Source: Poecilobothrus nobilitatus (taxonomy: Eukaryota > Arthropoda > Insecta > Diptera > Dolichopodidae). From it: a stretch of 64,000 nt of DNA. The stretch lies in assembly GCA_947095535.1 (NCBI GenBank), contig OX352772.1:36413445-36477444 (forward strand), read 5' to 3'. This document shows positions 43,001 through 55,403 of the stretch, one piece after another. The position numbers were made by a program, and so were the translations under genes. Positions within the stretch are counted from its first letter, which is position 1. Each line of letters starts with the position of its first letter. The notes under the pieces are model-generated. The model was not told the DNA's origin, did not search any database, and saw nothing but the letters and a program-made list of their open reading frames with translations.

Positions 43001-46000
43001 GGTCGATAACTGTACGCTTCTTTTATAGTTGGTGTACTGGCTTGTGTTTGATCTTCTGTATAGCCATGTACATATAAAGTAGTTATTTTGTCAAAATTAA
43101 ATTCTGGATGATCTAAAATTTGAGTAATATGTTGCAATTGAACTGCAAAGTGATTTTCATTCATAGGTCTGTAAAATCAATTAATTATGAAAAGAAAATG
43201 AATATATATAGTACATAAAATTAAAAAAAAAACATAAATAAAGCAATCCTATAATAAAATACCCATAGTAAAAGTATACATTTGCTTCGGTTAATGGATT
43301 AGGTTTTTTTTCAAGCAGAAGTCCTTCTAAATATTGATCTGAAAAGATAAGGAATTTTTTTTTAACACAATTTATGCAATCTATAAAAATAATAATCTAT
43401 TTTGTTCAAAGATAAAAAGGAATAATCTGTTTAATATTAAATACGAATTCATATATGGACAATATTTTGCTTGAAAACCCTTATGATAAACTTAAGGCTT
43501 TTGTAATTTAAATTTCTAATAAATAATTAAAATTAACTAATTGTTAAAACTGTTTTTTTTACCAATTACCATCGTTTTTTATGTAGGGGAGAACGGAGCA
43601 AAAGAAATTAAAACAAAACAGTTTAAAACAAATTAGCCTACTTTTTTCTTTTCCATTTAAAATCATTTTACATTTTCCCGCCAAATTTCACCTCATTATC
43701 TTTTATATTTCAATTTAAATAAAACAAAATTATGGATCCATTTAATTTAGTACTAGTATTCGCCCGCCCCTCGAAATTCGAGGTGTTTTAATTAGCAATT
43801 ACAATACAATATATACAGTATAGTTTCTTTATGATTTTATTTAAAATGTAAAAATACAATTTTCAATAATTAAAGCCTTTATGAATTTAAAATTTCTTTA
43901 AAATTAATATTAATTGGAAACTCAATATATACCTATTATATATGTGTATATTATAAGAAGCCTAAGATGGTAAATCATTGAGTAAAAGGGTTTTAAATGT
44001 CTATCAATACAGATTAAATATTATGATGATATTATGATATGTAAGAATTTATTTCGTTTAAAATATAAAAAAAAAAACAAAAAAAAAAACAGAACTGAAT
44101 CGAACTTGCAAAATCAAAAAGCAACTATTAATAACCGCACACTCTACCACTACACTAAACACTAAACTAAAATCGCAGTGTTCATATACAGTTATGTTGT
44201 GAAATTCCTACTCCTACCATACAAACAATATTTTAAAATTTTTAATCGAAAAGAAAAATAAAACAAAAATTTAACGGAATTAAAGATTGTCTTTTTTTTA
44301 ACAGCTTTTTTTTGAATATGTATAATATAGGTATAGATTATACATACTATATGATACATATGTATATACTTTACATGGGATTTTTATAAAAATGGAAAAT
44401 TATTAATGAACATCAGAAAATTTTGGAAAAATATTAATCTTGTAAGATGGCTGTACTGAATATGAGATGACTGAATAAGATGGCTGAAAAAAATGAAAGT
44501 TGGTTGGTAACTTATTGAGTAAAAGGGTTTTAAATGTCTGTCACTTACAGATTAAATATTATGCTATGTAAGAATTTATTTCGTTTAAAATATTAGAAAT
44601 AAAAAAAAAAAAAAAAATAGAATAGAATCGAACTTGCAAACAAAGACTTCTAAAGTTTAAGAAGCGACCACTCTACCACTTCACTGAAGTTTGGATGTTT
44701 ATATTGAATTATATTGTGAAATTTCTATTTCCCACCATGCAAACTATATTTTAAAATTTTATTTATGTTTTTAGAAAAAAAAACAAAATGCAAAAACAAC
44801 AAAGCAAAATTTAAAATTCAACGGAATAAAAGAGCGTCGTTTTTGAATATGTATATTATAGGTGTAGATTATACATACTATATGATACATATGTATATAC
44901 TTTACATGGGATTTTTATAAAAATGGAAAATTATTAATGAACATCAGAAAATTTTGGAAAAATATTAATCTTGTAAGATGGCTGTACTGAATATTTATCA
45001 TTTGAAAAGAAAAAAATGAAAGTTGGTTGGTAAATTATTGAGTAAAAGGGTTTTAAATGTCTGTCATTTACAGATTAAATATTATGATTCAACTTTTTTG
45101 TGGGTTGTAAATTTTCTTTTTGTTTTTAAAAAGTAGAAAAAAAGACCAAAAATTGCAGAGTAAGTGATGCAGGGGCAAATTGATACATATATCAACCTGT
45201 CCCAAAGTGTATCAATTTATACAAGAAAAACATATTTCATCAGGTACCTTAGTTTTAACATTTCTCTTGAAAATATAGACGCAGCGGTAAAATGTGTCAG
45301 AATCAAAACAGGCAATTAGGGAAACATCAATTTGCCCGACCTATTGTATCAACTTGGTAAGAGTTTAAAAATGAGGTAAGAGTTTAAAAATAATGTGGTT
45401 TTTAATCATGAATTTTGAATAAATAAATGGCTACCTAAAATGCATATTTTTAATTAGAATTTACCTTTTTCTTTACTATTATGTTTTTAATTAATTATCA
45501 TTTTACAGTGTTTTTTTACTTTCTTTTGTTATATCTGAAGTTTACCTTTATATTGATTTACATTTTTTTTAACTGCTGTTTAAAATTAAAAAAAAAAACA
45601 ATTATATACAACTACTTTTATAAGGTTATAAGAATTTAGAAACACGACTAGAATTTATAAAAATTTCAGATCGAAATCTTCTTGTAGAAAAACTGAAATG
45701 CGCTTAAAGGTGTAATAATAAAAACGTTAAATTATTTTCATTCCAACAAACGTATTGTATCCTTCCTAACTGTATTGTTGATTATAATATGTAGTTATAT
45801 AATTTGTTAATTCATTTGAAATGGTCAGTTTTACAATAATTTGACTATTTTAGTGATTAGCCGGTTAGACCATTAAACCAGTTAGACAGTTTAGAGCATT
45901 GTAGTACCATCGATCAATGTTTTAACTAAATAAACCATTAAGTTTCTTACAAAGCGCAGTAAATTGATTAAGTTCACCTCCTACAGATCGAAAAGATTAT

Positions 46001-48851
46001 TTAAGAAGATTTTCGCGAGAAAGTTTTCTTCTTTTTAGAGCAAGAGCTTTTCTACTCTTCCTCTTCATCTTTGCAACTTTTGTAAAAGTCAAAAGTTTTA
46101 TAAGCTAATTGTTTCAATAGGATATCAAAAGGTGTTTCCCACTTCACCTGTTTAAAAAGTATAAGACATACGATACAAAGTCTTATTTAAATTACGCTAA
46201 AACTTCAGTTTTTTAAAATCATTAAGTCAACGTATTCGTTATTTTCAAATGATTGATTATATGATTGAAAATGTTTTCGTCTACTTCAGATTTAAATCTA
46301 CTTAGGTAATATATAAAAACAGTTAATTGGTAAATTAGGTTAGTTTTTTTTATACCCGTATGAACTATGCTCAAGGGTATAATAAATTTGCAATTACGTT
46401 TGTGACACCTTAAAGGAATTGAGCTAGATATAGTGTCAAAGATATGGATTGGCTCAGGATTGAATTCTGAGTCGATTAAGCCATGTACGTCCGCCCGTTC
46501 GTCTGCCCCCACGATAACTCAAAAAATAAAGGAGCTAGAAGGTTATTTTTAAATTTTTACATCACTTGCAAAATTGTTAGTTTCGCTATTTAAATGCCGC
46601 ATTTTCGGCCGCCGGGTTCGAGTAACTGCAATACAACTTCTTTTTATACCCATACGATAAGGATCGGGTATATTAAAATTGCTCCTCCGTTTGTAACACC
46701 TCGAAATAAGCGAGCTAGATATACCTTCAAAGGTATGGATCGGATCAGAATCAATTTCTAAGTCGATTAAGCTTTGTCCGTCCGACCTTTCGTCCGTCAG
46801 CAAGATAACTCAAAAACTAAGAAAGCTAGAGTCTTAAAATTAACACAAAATATTCCTACATCAATTTGTAGGTTCCTTATTTTTTTTGGTTGAGATCCGA
46901 CCAAAAAATTTGGGAGCTCTCGAAGAACTAAATTTTAGATCTCCACATTTTTTTGAAATAGAGCCATGAAATTTTAACTGCTGATAGATTCCATAAAAAT
47001 ATTAATTTTATTCTTTACAACTTTTTTCTGTAGAAACACCCGTTTCGGAGCTACAGCACCCCGAAGTTCAAAAAAGATAAATATTTAAATTGTCATAACA
47101 CAAGTTGTATAAGTTGTCACAACGCCAAACGATTTTCTTTATTTTAGATTTTTCTTTATTTTAAACATCTGTAATTTTTTTTTAATATAGGGTTACCTTA
47201 AAATTGACGAAAGTGTGACTACATTTTGATAAATTTTTCTAACAAATTTTTTTAACGATTTTTTTGCATTTTTTTTTACTCGATAATTTGAAATTGTTGA
47301 GGATGTTGCGTAGTACAACAAAAATTAACTAAATAAAAAATATAACGGTTGCTTGAAGAATTTATATTTATATGATATTAGTATACATACTTATATAACC
47401 TATTTTTATTTAAATATCGTATATGTCACTGATGAGAATGATATATAATACATATGTATAGTATAAATTATTATACATTTGCCGCTTAGTATTAAATGGT
47501 ACGATAGCATATGTGGAAAAGTTTTGGATTGATAATCGTTATGTGGAAGGTTAGAATCTGCTTTTGAAGAATGTATAAACATATAGTCTAAATATATGTA
47601 CAACTCTTAGTCCTAGAAATTATAAAATTCACCCAAATTATTTTAAAATACTAAAAAATAAAAAAAATATTATAAGCACAGTGACAGGCTATGAACATAC
47701 TGACGGTTCGTACGGGTATCTAAGAGTTGACAAAGGCAACTGTATTTTTCCTCGTTTTATATAGAAATACCTCAGTAACTATTGAAGCTAGGTATTTAAA
47801 ATTTTGTAAAATGGTGTCGAGGTACCAGGCCAATAATATCTGTAAAATTTAGTTGTGCTGGTGCGACAGGTTCGGGTAGCTACTATACAACTTCATTTTT
47901 AAATGAAAATGATTCAGTGTATATTGGAGCTAAGTATCTCAAATTTAGTGAAGAGGTGTTGAGTTACATGCCAATAATTTTTGTAAAATTGGTTGGTCTA
48001 GAGCAGCCGGTTCAGACTTCTTGCACCTCTTGGAACTTAATGGAGCTAGCCGTCTGAAATCTTACAAATGATGACCAAGTTTTATGGCAACAACTTCTGT
48101 AAATTTTTTTTGTGCTGATTCAACAGGTTCGGGTAGCTGCCATAGAACTTGTCTTTTTAAATGACAATAACTCGGTTGCTATTAAAGGCAGGTATCTGAA
48201 ATTTAGTAAAGAGGTTTCGAGTCACATACCAACAATTTTTGTAAAATTTGATTGGTCTTGAGCAGTCGGTTCAGACTTCTTGCACCTCTTGGAACTTAAT
48301 GAAGCTAGCCGTCTGAAATCTTACAATTGATAACTAAGTTTTATCGCAACGACTTCTGTAAAATTTGGTTATGCTGGTGCAACAAGTTCGGGTAGAAGCC
48401 ATAGAACTTCTCTTTTTAAATGAAAATAACTCCGAGTCTATTGAAGCTACGAATCTGAAGTTTTCTAAAAAGATTTCAAAAAGATGATCAAGTTTTTGGG
48501 CAATAATTTCTGTAAAATTTGGTTATACTGGTACAATAGATTTGGGTAGCTTTCATACCACTACACAATTTGCACAAATATATCTCGGTAGTTAACATCT
48601 GAAATTTTTTAAAATGTGATCAAGTTTTATAGGTACAGAATATATTACATTCAAATGGATATCCCAGAGTTGACACAGTCTACTCTACTGCACTCTTCCT
48701 CTTTTTATAAAAATTTATAAATTCGGTTTTTGCCAAATTATTTTAAATATTTCTGTACATTTTGAGTAAATAAATTTTTGAAAAATAAAAAAATAAATTA
48801 CTTACAATTATTAACTGCCAATAAAATGTTAAATATTAGTAGAGATTTCAT
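40088..48851 (-). CDS. Secreted lipase, pancreatic-lipase superfamily (copy B)
   Basis: Seven minus-strand exons: 48806-48851, 43263-43338, 42922-43168, 42680-42837, 42519-42626, 40342-40451, 40088-40281. Every exon has exactly the same length as in the lipase at 3983-10463, giving 312 residues and no stop. Signal peptide, GHSLGG serine, ALDPA aspartate, DFWPNGG and CSHWRS histidine are all intact. Differences are scattered: for example HGYTED for HGFAED, DPAFPLFYGAS for [11 protein letters not shown], and several changes in the C-terminal 60 residues. The intron between exons 5 and 6 gained a 1.78 kb element (40633-42408), and intron 1 gained a Helitron and a nested repeat. The sequence indicates a functional paralogue under constraint. 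Confidence 0.9.
40633..42408 (+). mobile_element. AGCACATTTCC-family element, three internal modules
   Basis: Flanked on both sides by ATTACTAATTTT (40621-40632 and 42409-42420). The module starting TTTACCGTTATGTG occurs at 40983, 41460 and 41938, with a period of 477-478 bases. Subterminal inverted repeats are as in the copy at 26041. The matching site in copy A (about 4523-4547) has no element. Confidence 0.8.
43753..45087 (-). mobile_element. Non-autonomous Helitron with tandem modules
   Basis: On the minus strand it starts TCATAATATT (45087), preceded by A, and ends CTAG (43756-43753), followed by T. A hairpin CCTCGAA-T-TTCGAGG lies about 17 bases before the end. The uninterrupted site in copy A at about 5830 (TTTAGTATTAAAC) shows that insertion occurred between A and T without duplication, as expected for a Helitron. 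Confidence 0.8.
43980..45086 (-). repeat. About 530-bp tandem units, each with a tRNA-like segment
   Basis: GAGTAAAAGGGTTTTAAATG starts at 43980, 44517 and 45040, giving units of 537 and 523 bases and a short third unit. Each full unit holds, on the minus strand, an A-box-like TAGTGGTAGAGTG or AAGTGGTAGAGTG and a B-box-like CAAGTTCGATTC (about 44098-44155 and 44627-44690). Confidence 0.75.
46352..48664 (+). mobile_element. Copy-B version of the 8983-10274 element, interrupted by a nested element
   Basis: The left end ATACCCGTATGAAC is intact; the right end near 48655 is degraded. The interior tandem units are conserved. A related element is inserted at 46645-47755, absent from copy A. Confidence 0.65.
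46645..47755 (+). mobile_element. Nested TATACCC-family element
   Basis: TATACCCATACGA at the left is mirrored by TTCGTACGGGTAT at 47707-47719. Comparison with the uninterrupted site at about 9262 in copy A shows that the inserted piece also includes the next 35 bases, ending TTTTTCCTCG. The inverted repeats are therefore subterminal on the right. Confidence 0.65.
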
Positions 48852-49473
48852 ATCTTTTGACTTCAACGAAACACAATAAAATTATATTTATATAATATTT
48901 AAATGTTTAACTTAAATTAAAAAAATAATGAACCTTGTTACTATTAAAAATAAATAAAAAAATTGTTCATATAAAATGTTTATAACTATTTGTTTGCAAG
49001 AATTTCAAAATTGTTTTTATATTTTTCATATACCGTTTATAACACATTATTTATGAAAGAATTAAGTAAAGAAAGTTATTATTACAGTAAAACACGAATA
49101 AATGCAATACGTATAAATGAAAAACACGCACAAATGCACAGCATATACTTATGCAGTATTATTTTTAAATTTTTTATTAAGTAAAACAATACACATAAAA
49201 CAAACTGGTATAAGTGCACAATTCGTTTAAATGCATAAATTTTAAAATAATAAAAATAATTTTGCTTTAAATTATACACATTTAAGTGCACATTTTTAAA
49301 ATTTAAAAAAATTAAAATTAAACTCCATCTGGCGACGCACGTATGCATTAAGCGCAAAATCATGTATTATTATGTCATGTAGAAGGTTAAATATATTTTT
49401 TTTTAAATATGTAGTTCCAAAATACATTATCATTTATCAAGTAAAAATAAAACATAAATTCATTTTTAAGGGG

Positions 49474-49570
49474 GGCCTCGGTGGCCTAGTGGGTAAGAGC
49501 GTATAAAGTAAACAGCGTTGTAAAGAGCGAGAGAGTGTCTCCTAGAATCCTACACACGTCGATTCTCGAT
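49474..49570 (+). mobile_element. tRNA-derived SINE, truncated (counterpart of 11213)
   Basis: CTCGGTGGCCTAGTGGGTAA and the CCTAGAATCCTACACACGTC B-box region match the element at 11213. The sequence stops at ACACACGTCG and passes into the block that matches copy A near 11828, so the SINE body and about 500 bases are missing here. Confidence 0.6.
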
Positions 49571-49745
49571 TGTTTCCTTGAACTTGTTGAGTTTTCGAAA
49601 AATAATACAGGAATAAACAAAGCCATCTGATCATAAAATATTGTATTAGTATACTTTTTTATTTTCATCCTGATATTATATCTTCCTAATAAGCCATCCA
49701 TCAAATCTACGTCTTCCATGTAACGGTTTTATTCTTTATATTCTA

Positions 49746-50919
49746 ATTGCTCATCAAAAAAAATTACCAAATTTCTAAACAATATTTTACAATGTTTTTT
49801 TTTTTATTTTTGAATTAATTGATTATTTTTATTAATTGAATTAATATCACTTAATTTATTTTTCACAAAATCACAAAACTAAACTTTTACTACACATTTA
49901 TTGGCAGAACTACTAAGCAAATGTTTATTTATCACGGTTTTTATAAGAAATAATTAGCCGTCTCTGCAGTGTTACAAAAACAAATCAGCATTCTCTGCAG
50001 TTTAAAATTATTTATAACGGGGGCTAGAGATGTTTATATAAAGTTCGCCTTGCCGTGGTTGTATGCATAGAACGTTAAGAAAACATTTGAGAATAAAAAT
50101 TTAAACATTTTATAGGGATACATGTAATTATAAAACAACTTCCCTAACAATATGGAATAGGGAAAATTTAAGACAGATATTTTGTATCGATACATCACTA
50201 TTGATTTGACATTATGATTAATAAATATCAAAAAGAATTCGTCTACTTGTATTTTACTTTTATTTGCTTTTATTCAATAACAAAATGTATTCAGATTCTG
50301 TTTAAATTTTTGAAATTTAATAAATCTAAATAAAATTATTATGTAGCTCTTATATGCACATCACACTTATTTGCATTTAAACGTGCATCGCATAATATCG
50401 CATTCATACAATATGTTTTCAAAATGAATCTGCACTTAACCGTGTTTTACTGTAATATAGAATTTATATTATGATTCTTAGTAACACTAAAACTGAACTA
50501 GTATTTTGAATATATATTTTAAATTATCCAAGACATTACTTTTAATATTATATAAAGAATAATTAAAATCAGATTAAAAAAAATAAAAATAAAAACAAAT
50601 AGAACTAACTGTAAATAGTCGATTTATTAAATTTTTGTTTCAATTTACTGTCAAAAAAAATTTGATAAAAGAATTTTATTTATTTTTTGTTTTGAATTAT
50701 GTAAAATTGTAAATTTTACTTTTCCAAACACTTGTAAAATCTTTTTTGTAAAATTATTTTCTAAATTATTTCAAAATTACATCCTATAGTTTGTAGATAT
50801 AACTTCCTATCCTAACCTATAAACTTACATACTATGCGAAAACTAAAGTGTATTAAAGAACAAAATTTAATTTTGAGATTGCTAAATATAAGAACATGGC
50901 ATAACTAATTTAATATATA
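49746..50919. other. Copy-B-specific filler
   Basis: This sits where copy A carries a Helitron (12031-13186), but the sequence is unrelated to it. It is AT-rich without a recognised gene or repeat ends. Confidence 0.35.
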
Positions 50920-51473
50920 TGTATATAGGTCTTGATTCATTCAACTTATAAATATGTAGTTTTTAAATATTTTGATTAAATTTTAAATTTAATATAAAAT
51001 TGTTATCAGATCATTACTTTTCTATAAAATTTAATATAATTGATAAATAAGCATTGGTCAAAAAGTACTTAGGTAAATTTATTATTTTCTGGTTTTTTTA
51101 AAAAAAAATTTTTAAATGTAAAATTCAGTCCATCATGAAAAAATTTGATATTTATAATACCAGATTCAATGATAATTATAATACAAGATTCAACTAAATA
51201 ATCAAGTATGTTGTTTAGATTGCACGAAGTAAAAAGTATAATATCTAGAATAATCTAATTTGACCCTTCATTTTTTGTTGTTTCTAAATATGATGTTTTT
51301 AAAAATTTAGATTTATTTGGGCAAATTGAGATTTAAAAAATTTGTGTATTATGTTTTAACATATGTTTTACCAAAGAGTTTTTATCTTATAAAAAAATGT
51401 GAGGTATAAAATGGCAATTATTTTGCGCATAGCCTGTACATGAACCATTTTGGTGACCTGAATTAAGGCCCTG

Positions 51474-51641
51474 CGAAATAAAATCCCCGGGGTGTTATTT
51501 CCCATTTAATGAAAAATAACGCCCTGGGGTTTTATTTCTCATAGTAATTGAGAAATAAAGACCCCAAAATATGGGAAATAAAGATTCTTTCAATTGAATC
51601 TTCGACTTCTTGAGAAATAAAGCCCCGAATTATTATTTCTC
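51474..51641. repeat. Cluster of GAAATAA-CCCC hairpins
   Basis: A phrase like GAGAAATAAAGCCCC occurs at least five times within 170 bases, on both strands: + at about 51475, 51511, 51550 and 51612; - at about 51490 and 51526. Neighbouring copies face each other and can form hairpins of about 30 bases (for example 51474-51503, 51511-51540, 51612-51641). A further AAGATTC / GAATCTT hairpin is at 51582-51603. Confidence 0.7.
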
Positions 51642-53737
51642 ATTAAATAGATATGTAATAAAATCCATTTTTGTAATATTCAAACCTGAAGAAAATTAAA
51701 AAATATAACTAAAGTAAAATATTAGATACAATATGTATTTAATATTTATATATTTGTCTATGCGAGATTATATATTAGGAAGCATATTTAAGTTGGTTAA
51801 AAAATCAAAGTTGATCCTTTTTCCAATAAATAAATTGATAAGAAATTGGAATGAATTGGGCCAAAATTGTTCATAATTTATTTATTCTTAATAGTAACTT
51901 ATTCATCATTTTTAATCTAATATATTTTAAAATTTTTGAAACCCTTGTTGTAAATTATTTTTAAGTATTATTAGAAATTAATTTTAAGTATTACTATACG
52001 AGTATATTTAAATTATTTTTAATCAACTTCTAATTTTCACTTAAAATTAATTTCTTTTAATTATTTAATTTTTCGAAATTTTTTTTACTTAAATCAAAAA
52101 ATAAAATAAAAATTTAATATAACAAAAAATTATCAACGATACCCGCTTCCGAGTATACACTTCTAAATTATAAAACAATTGAACTTCATCTAAAACGAAA
52201 ATTATGTTTTTTATACTATAAATCTCCTAGAAAATCAAAAAAATTATATAATATGTATATAAAATCGTTGTTACAACCAACGCTAAGTGTATTTACAAAT
52301 CAATTAACGTTTAGTTTAGTATCAATACTCATTTATTATAAAGATACTCATACTGTATTCTATGGATTAACACGGGTTTGTGTGTTTTAGTTTTAAAAAT
52401 GATATTTTTAAATTATAAAGTAAAATTGCCACAACTGTGTTCTTCTTTAAAACAATTTGTAAACAACATCTATAAATTAAAGTTGTGTAATATCCACTAT
52501 GTGTTCTTCTTGTAAACAACATCTATAAATTAAAGTTGTCAAATATCCACTATAAATTTAGTTGTCAATTTAAAAAGCAAGTTCTTGATTTGGATTTCGA
52601 TATATGGACCGTAAAGATCTGAAAATTTCATAGGAATTTAACATCAGATCATATCCACATAAAGAAATTTATAAGCATAAATCTTGTAAGTAAGCAAGAT
52701 AACCAGTGAAAAATCTGTAAGTTAGCAAGGTAACCAATCAAACCAATTTACATCAAGTCCAAATACAATTATACCGTTAAAACTTTACTAAAATTCTATG
52801 CAAAAAGGAGTTCAATGTGCGCACAATTTCGCCTCGGGGGTAATTTTTTTGAAACGTAACTTAATTGTAAATCAAGAGATTATCTTAGATGATGTGCTAC
52901 ATATATAGTTAAATTCTGTAAGCAGTAGATGTTAAAGCTAATCTGCAATATAAGACTGCAATATAAAAAAGGTCAAAATTATGTTACAGAAAGGGAAAGC
53001 GGAATGTTTCTATAACGTATTTTTGAAATTAGTAATAATCAAATCTAAATACTTCAAATATATGTTGATAAATATAATAGTGAATCAAAATTAAGCATAC
53101 TATCAAAAAATTTTTAAAAACATTCAAATTTAGAAAATGTACATATATATTATATTATATTTATTATATTATTTAAAAATTGGTAACAATCAAAACATAT
53201 TTATTACTCAAACAAAAAAAAAATTTGTTTGTTCAAATGTTGTTTGTTTGTGTTCTTATTTGTTCAATTCATATTTGAACATTCACCGACCGAGCGCTGA
53301 CTGCTGATGTGTTTAAGAAGAAAATTTTAATTTTAATTTTTAAGCAAAAAATAAAAGATACATATTGTTGAAAACAATATTGCAGATTATACTGTAATAT
53401 CAAACAATATATTAACAGGCAAATAAAATATACATAAACGCAAATTAATTAAACACAAAATAATAAATACGCATACTAATAGAATTTTGAAATAATCTTA
53501 ATACATAATAATTAATAAATCATAACTAACACAAAAATATTATCTAAATAATATAAGACTTAATACTAAATGTTATAGAACAAGAAACTGCGAGTAAGGT
53601 GACCAGCTTCACACCAACTAAAGAAATCCCATCCCATTATTAATCCCATCTAAAAAATAAAATAATATTATAAATACAAAAAATAAATAATAAAATATAA
53701 ATAAAATAAATATAAATAATAAAACTAAAAAGTTGAC

Positions 53738-54031
53738 ATGGCTAAACAATGCAATACATGTAAAAAAAACTTCTACGGCCGTCAAACTCAAACTAGTCTT
53801 TCATCATTGTTGGTGATAGTAGTGATGGTGAACTCATTTAAGACCAAGTTGAAAATGAAACAATTGCAAGCCAAGTTAGTGAATCTTCTAGAAATCAAGC
53901 TGTTGAACTTACTAAATTATTACATTTGGCCGTCCATGCAAAAAGGGTTCAATGGTTTGGCGGCAATTTTTTTTAAACGTAACTTACGCGCAAATCAAGA
54001 GATTATCTTAGATGATGTGCTACATATATAG
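53738..54031 (+). pseudogene. Coding-like relic of unknown repeat protein
   Basis: A 97-codon frame starts MAKQCNTCKKNFYG, with a CxxC pair. A better protein-like run in another frame (VENETIASQVSESSRNQAVE) suggests at least one frameshift. The final segment ending DDVLHI and its downstream 150 bases recur at 15330-15500 and 52850-53040, so it belongs to a dispersed repeat. No family is recognised. Confidence 0.35.
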
Positions 54032-55096
54032 TTAAATTCAGTAAAGCAGTAGATGTCAAAGTTAATCTGCAATATAAGACTGCAATATAAAAAAAGGTCA
54101 AAATTATGTTACAGGAAGGGAAAGAGGAATGTTCCTATAACGTATTTTTGAAATGAGGTATAATTAAATCTAAATATGTACTTTAAATATAATTTTATTA
54201 ATATAACAGTGAATCGAAATTAAGCATACTATAAATACATTTTTAAAAACATTCAAATTTAGAATATGTGCTCTACAGTCTAATGCATGATTGATTAATC
54301 AATTTTAGAGAAAAACGATTAACGATTAATTGTTCAGTTTTTTAATCGATAAATCGATTAATAATCGATCGATTTATTAATTTTATATTTATATATGGAT
54401 TTTAAGTAAATCACTACTGCAATCATTTTAACAAAAAAAAAAAATGTATTTCACTACAAATTGTATTCAGTTTTAAATTTTTGAAAATAGCTATATGTAG
54501 TTATATCTGATAAATAAATTGAGGTTCTTCAAAATAAATTATAAAAAGCTGGTAAATATTTTTTTAATAACTTTTATTTCTAATTAGTTATTAGTTATAT
54601 TCCATATACAAATGTGTACAATGTACACATATACATATACATACCAAAATTTGTTAATTGGCACAAATAAAATGTTCATGATTTTATATATGAGTACTGT
54701 TTAAAAAATTAGAAATAATTATAATTGTTAAAAAAAAAAACAAATTTAAATTATGTAAGATGTTGCAGTTTGTTGCAACCCTAAGAAAATATCGGGATTT
54801 TCATCAACTCTTTGTACAATTTTGTTGCAATTATTCAAAAAAACTGGTGAAAATAAAAGTTCCTTATCGTGTTTTTTAAATAAAAAATAAATATTTTCGT
54901 TTAATTATGAACGAATTATGAAATAATTATGAAGTTTTCTCAAAAAAGATACGTATTGCCTTAACTTAATTACATAAGATAAAAAAAAAACAAAAAATAA
55001 CGTAATTCATTTAAATAAGCAGAAAAAACAAAACAAATAACTAATAAAGCAAATAATACATCAATAATGGCAAACGTTACGTTTTTACATTAATAA

Positions 55097-55312
55097 CTAA
55101 ATCCTTAAATCTAAATTTTCAAAGAAAATATCGCAATATGACTCTTCTTCAGTAAGAGCGTTATCAGTGTTTGTGTTATTAAATATGTTTTTATAAAGTG
55201 CAAGTTGTTCATTATTTCGCCATGACTTTCCGAAGTACTTTGCCAATAAGGAATTAATATCTTTCAATTTCGCTGGTTTTACAGTGTTTTTATAACCAAC
55301 TGTTTCAGGCAA
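55097..55312 (-). pseudogene. C-terminal fragment of a possible transposon protein
   Basis: A 71-codon frame with protein-like composition (KPAKLKDINSLLAKYFGKSW, then an acidic tail EEESYCDIFFENLD) ends in a stop. The KDINSLLxKYFGxxW phrase recalls C-terminal segments of transposon-encoded proteins, but the family is not identified. Confidence 0.35.
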
Positions 55313-55333
55313 ATCTGTTTGAATTCACAACAG

Positions 55334-55380
55334 AATTGTGAAGCCTTCAGGATTGTGAAGGCTTCACAATTGTGAAGCCT
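55334..55380. repeat. Overlapping perfect palindromes
   Basis: A 16-bp perfect stem at 55334-55349 pairs with 55356-55371 around a 6-base loop. A second, 22-bp perfect palindrome at 55359-55380 overlaps it. Both are built from TTCACAATTGTGAA. A T run follows. Confidence 0.8.
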
Positions 55381-55403
55381 TTTTTTAATACAGGATTAGG
55401 TTT

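Larger units (their letters stand above)
38701..53660 (+). repeat. Segmental duplication, second copy
   Basis: Direct repeat of 2661-16100; the blocks are listed under that entry. Left border: a TATACCC-family fragment preceded by a SINE. Right border: about 53660, where similarity passes into repeats also found at 57360-57900. Insertions specific to this copy include 40633-42408, 43753-45087 and the nested 46645-47755. Confidence 0.9.

Noticed and set aside
44098..44155. Functional tRNA genes at 44098-44155, 44627-44690 and 55725-55797
   Set aside because: A- and B-box-like sequences are present but the acceptor and anticodon stems do not pair; the segments lie in a Helitron unit or a SINE with poly-A tail and target duplication.
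49082..49363. 93-codon minus-strand frame with hydrophobic content
   Set aside because: AT-driven F/I/L/Y composition; the matching copy-A sequence has frame-breaking changes.
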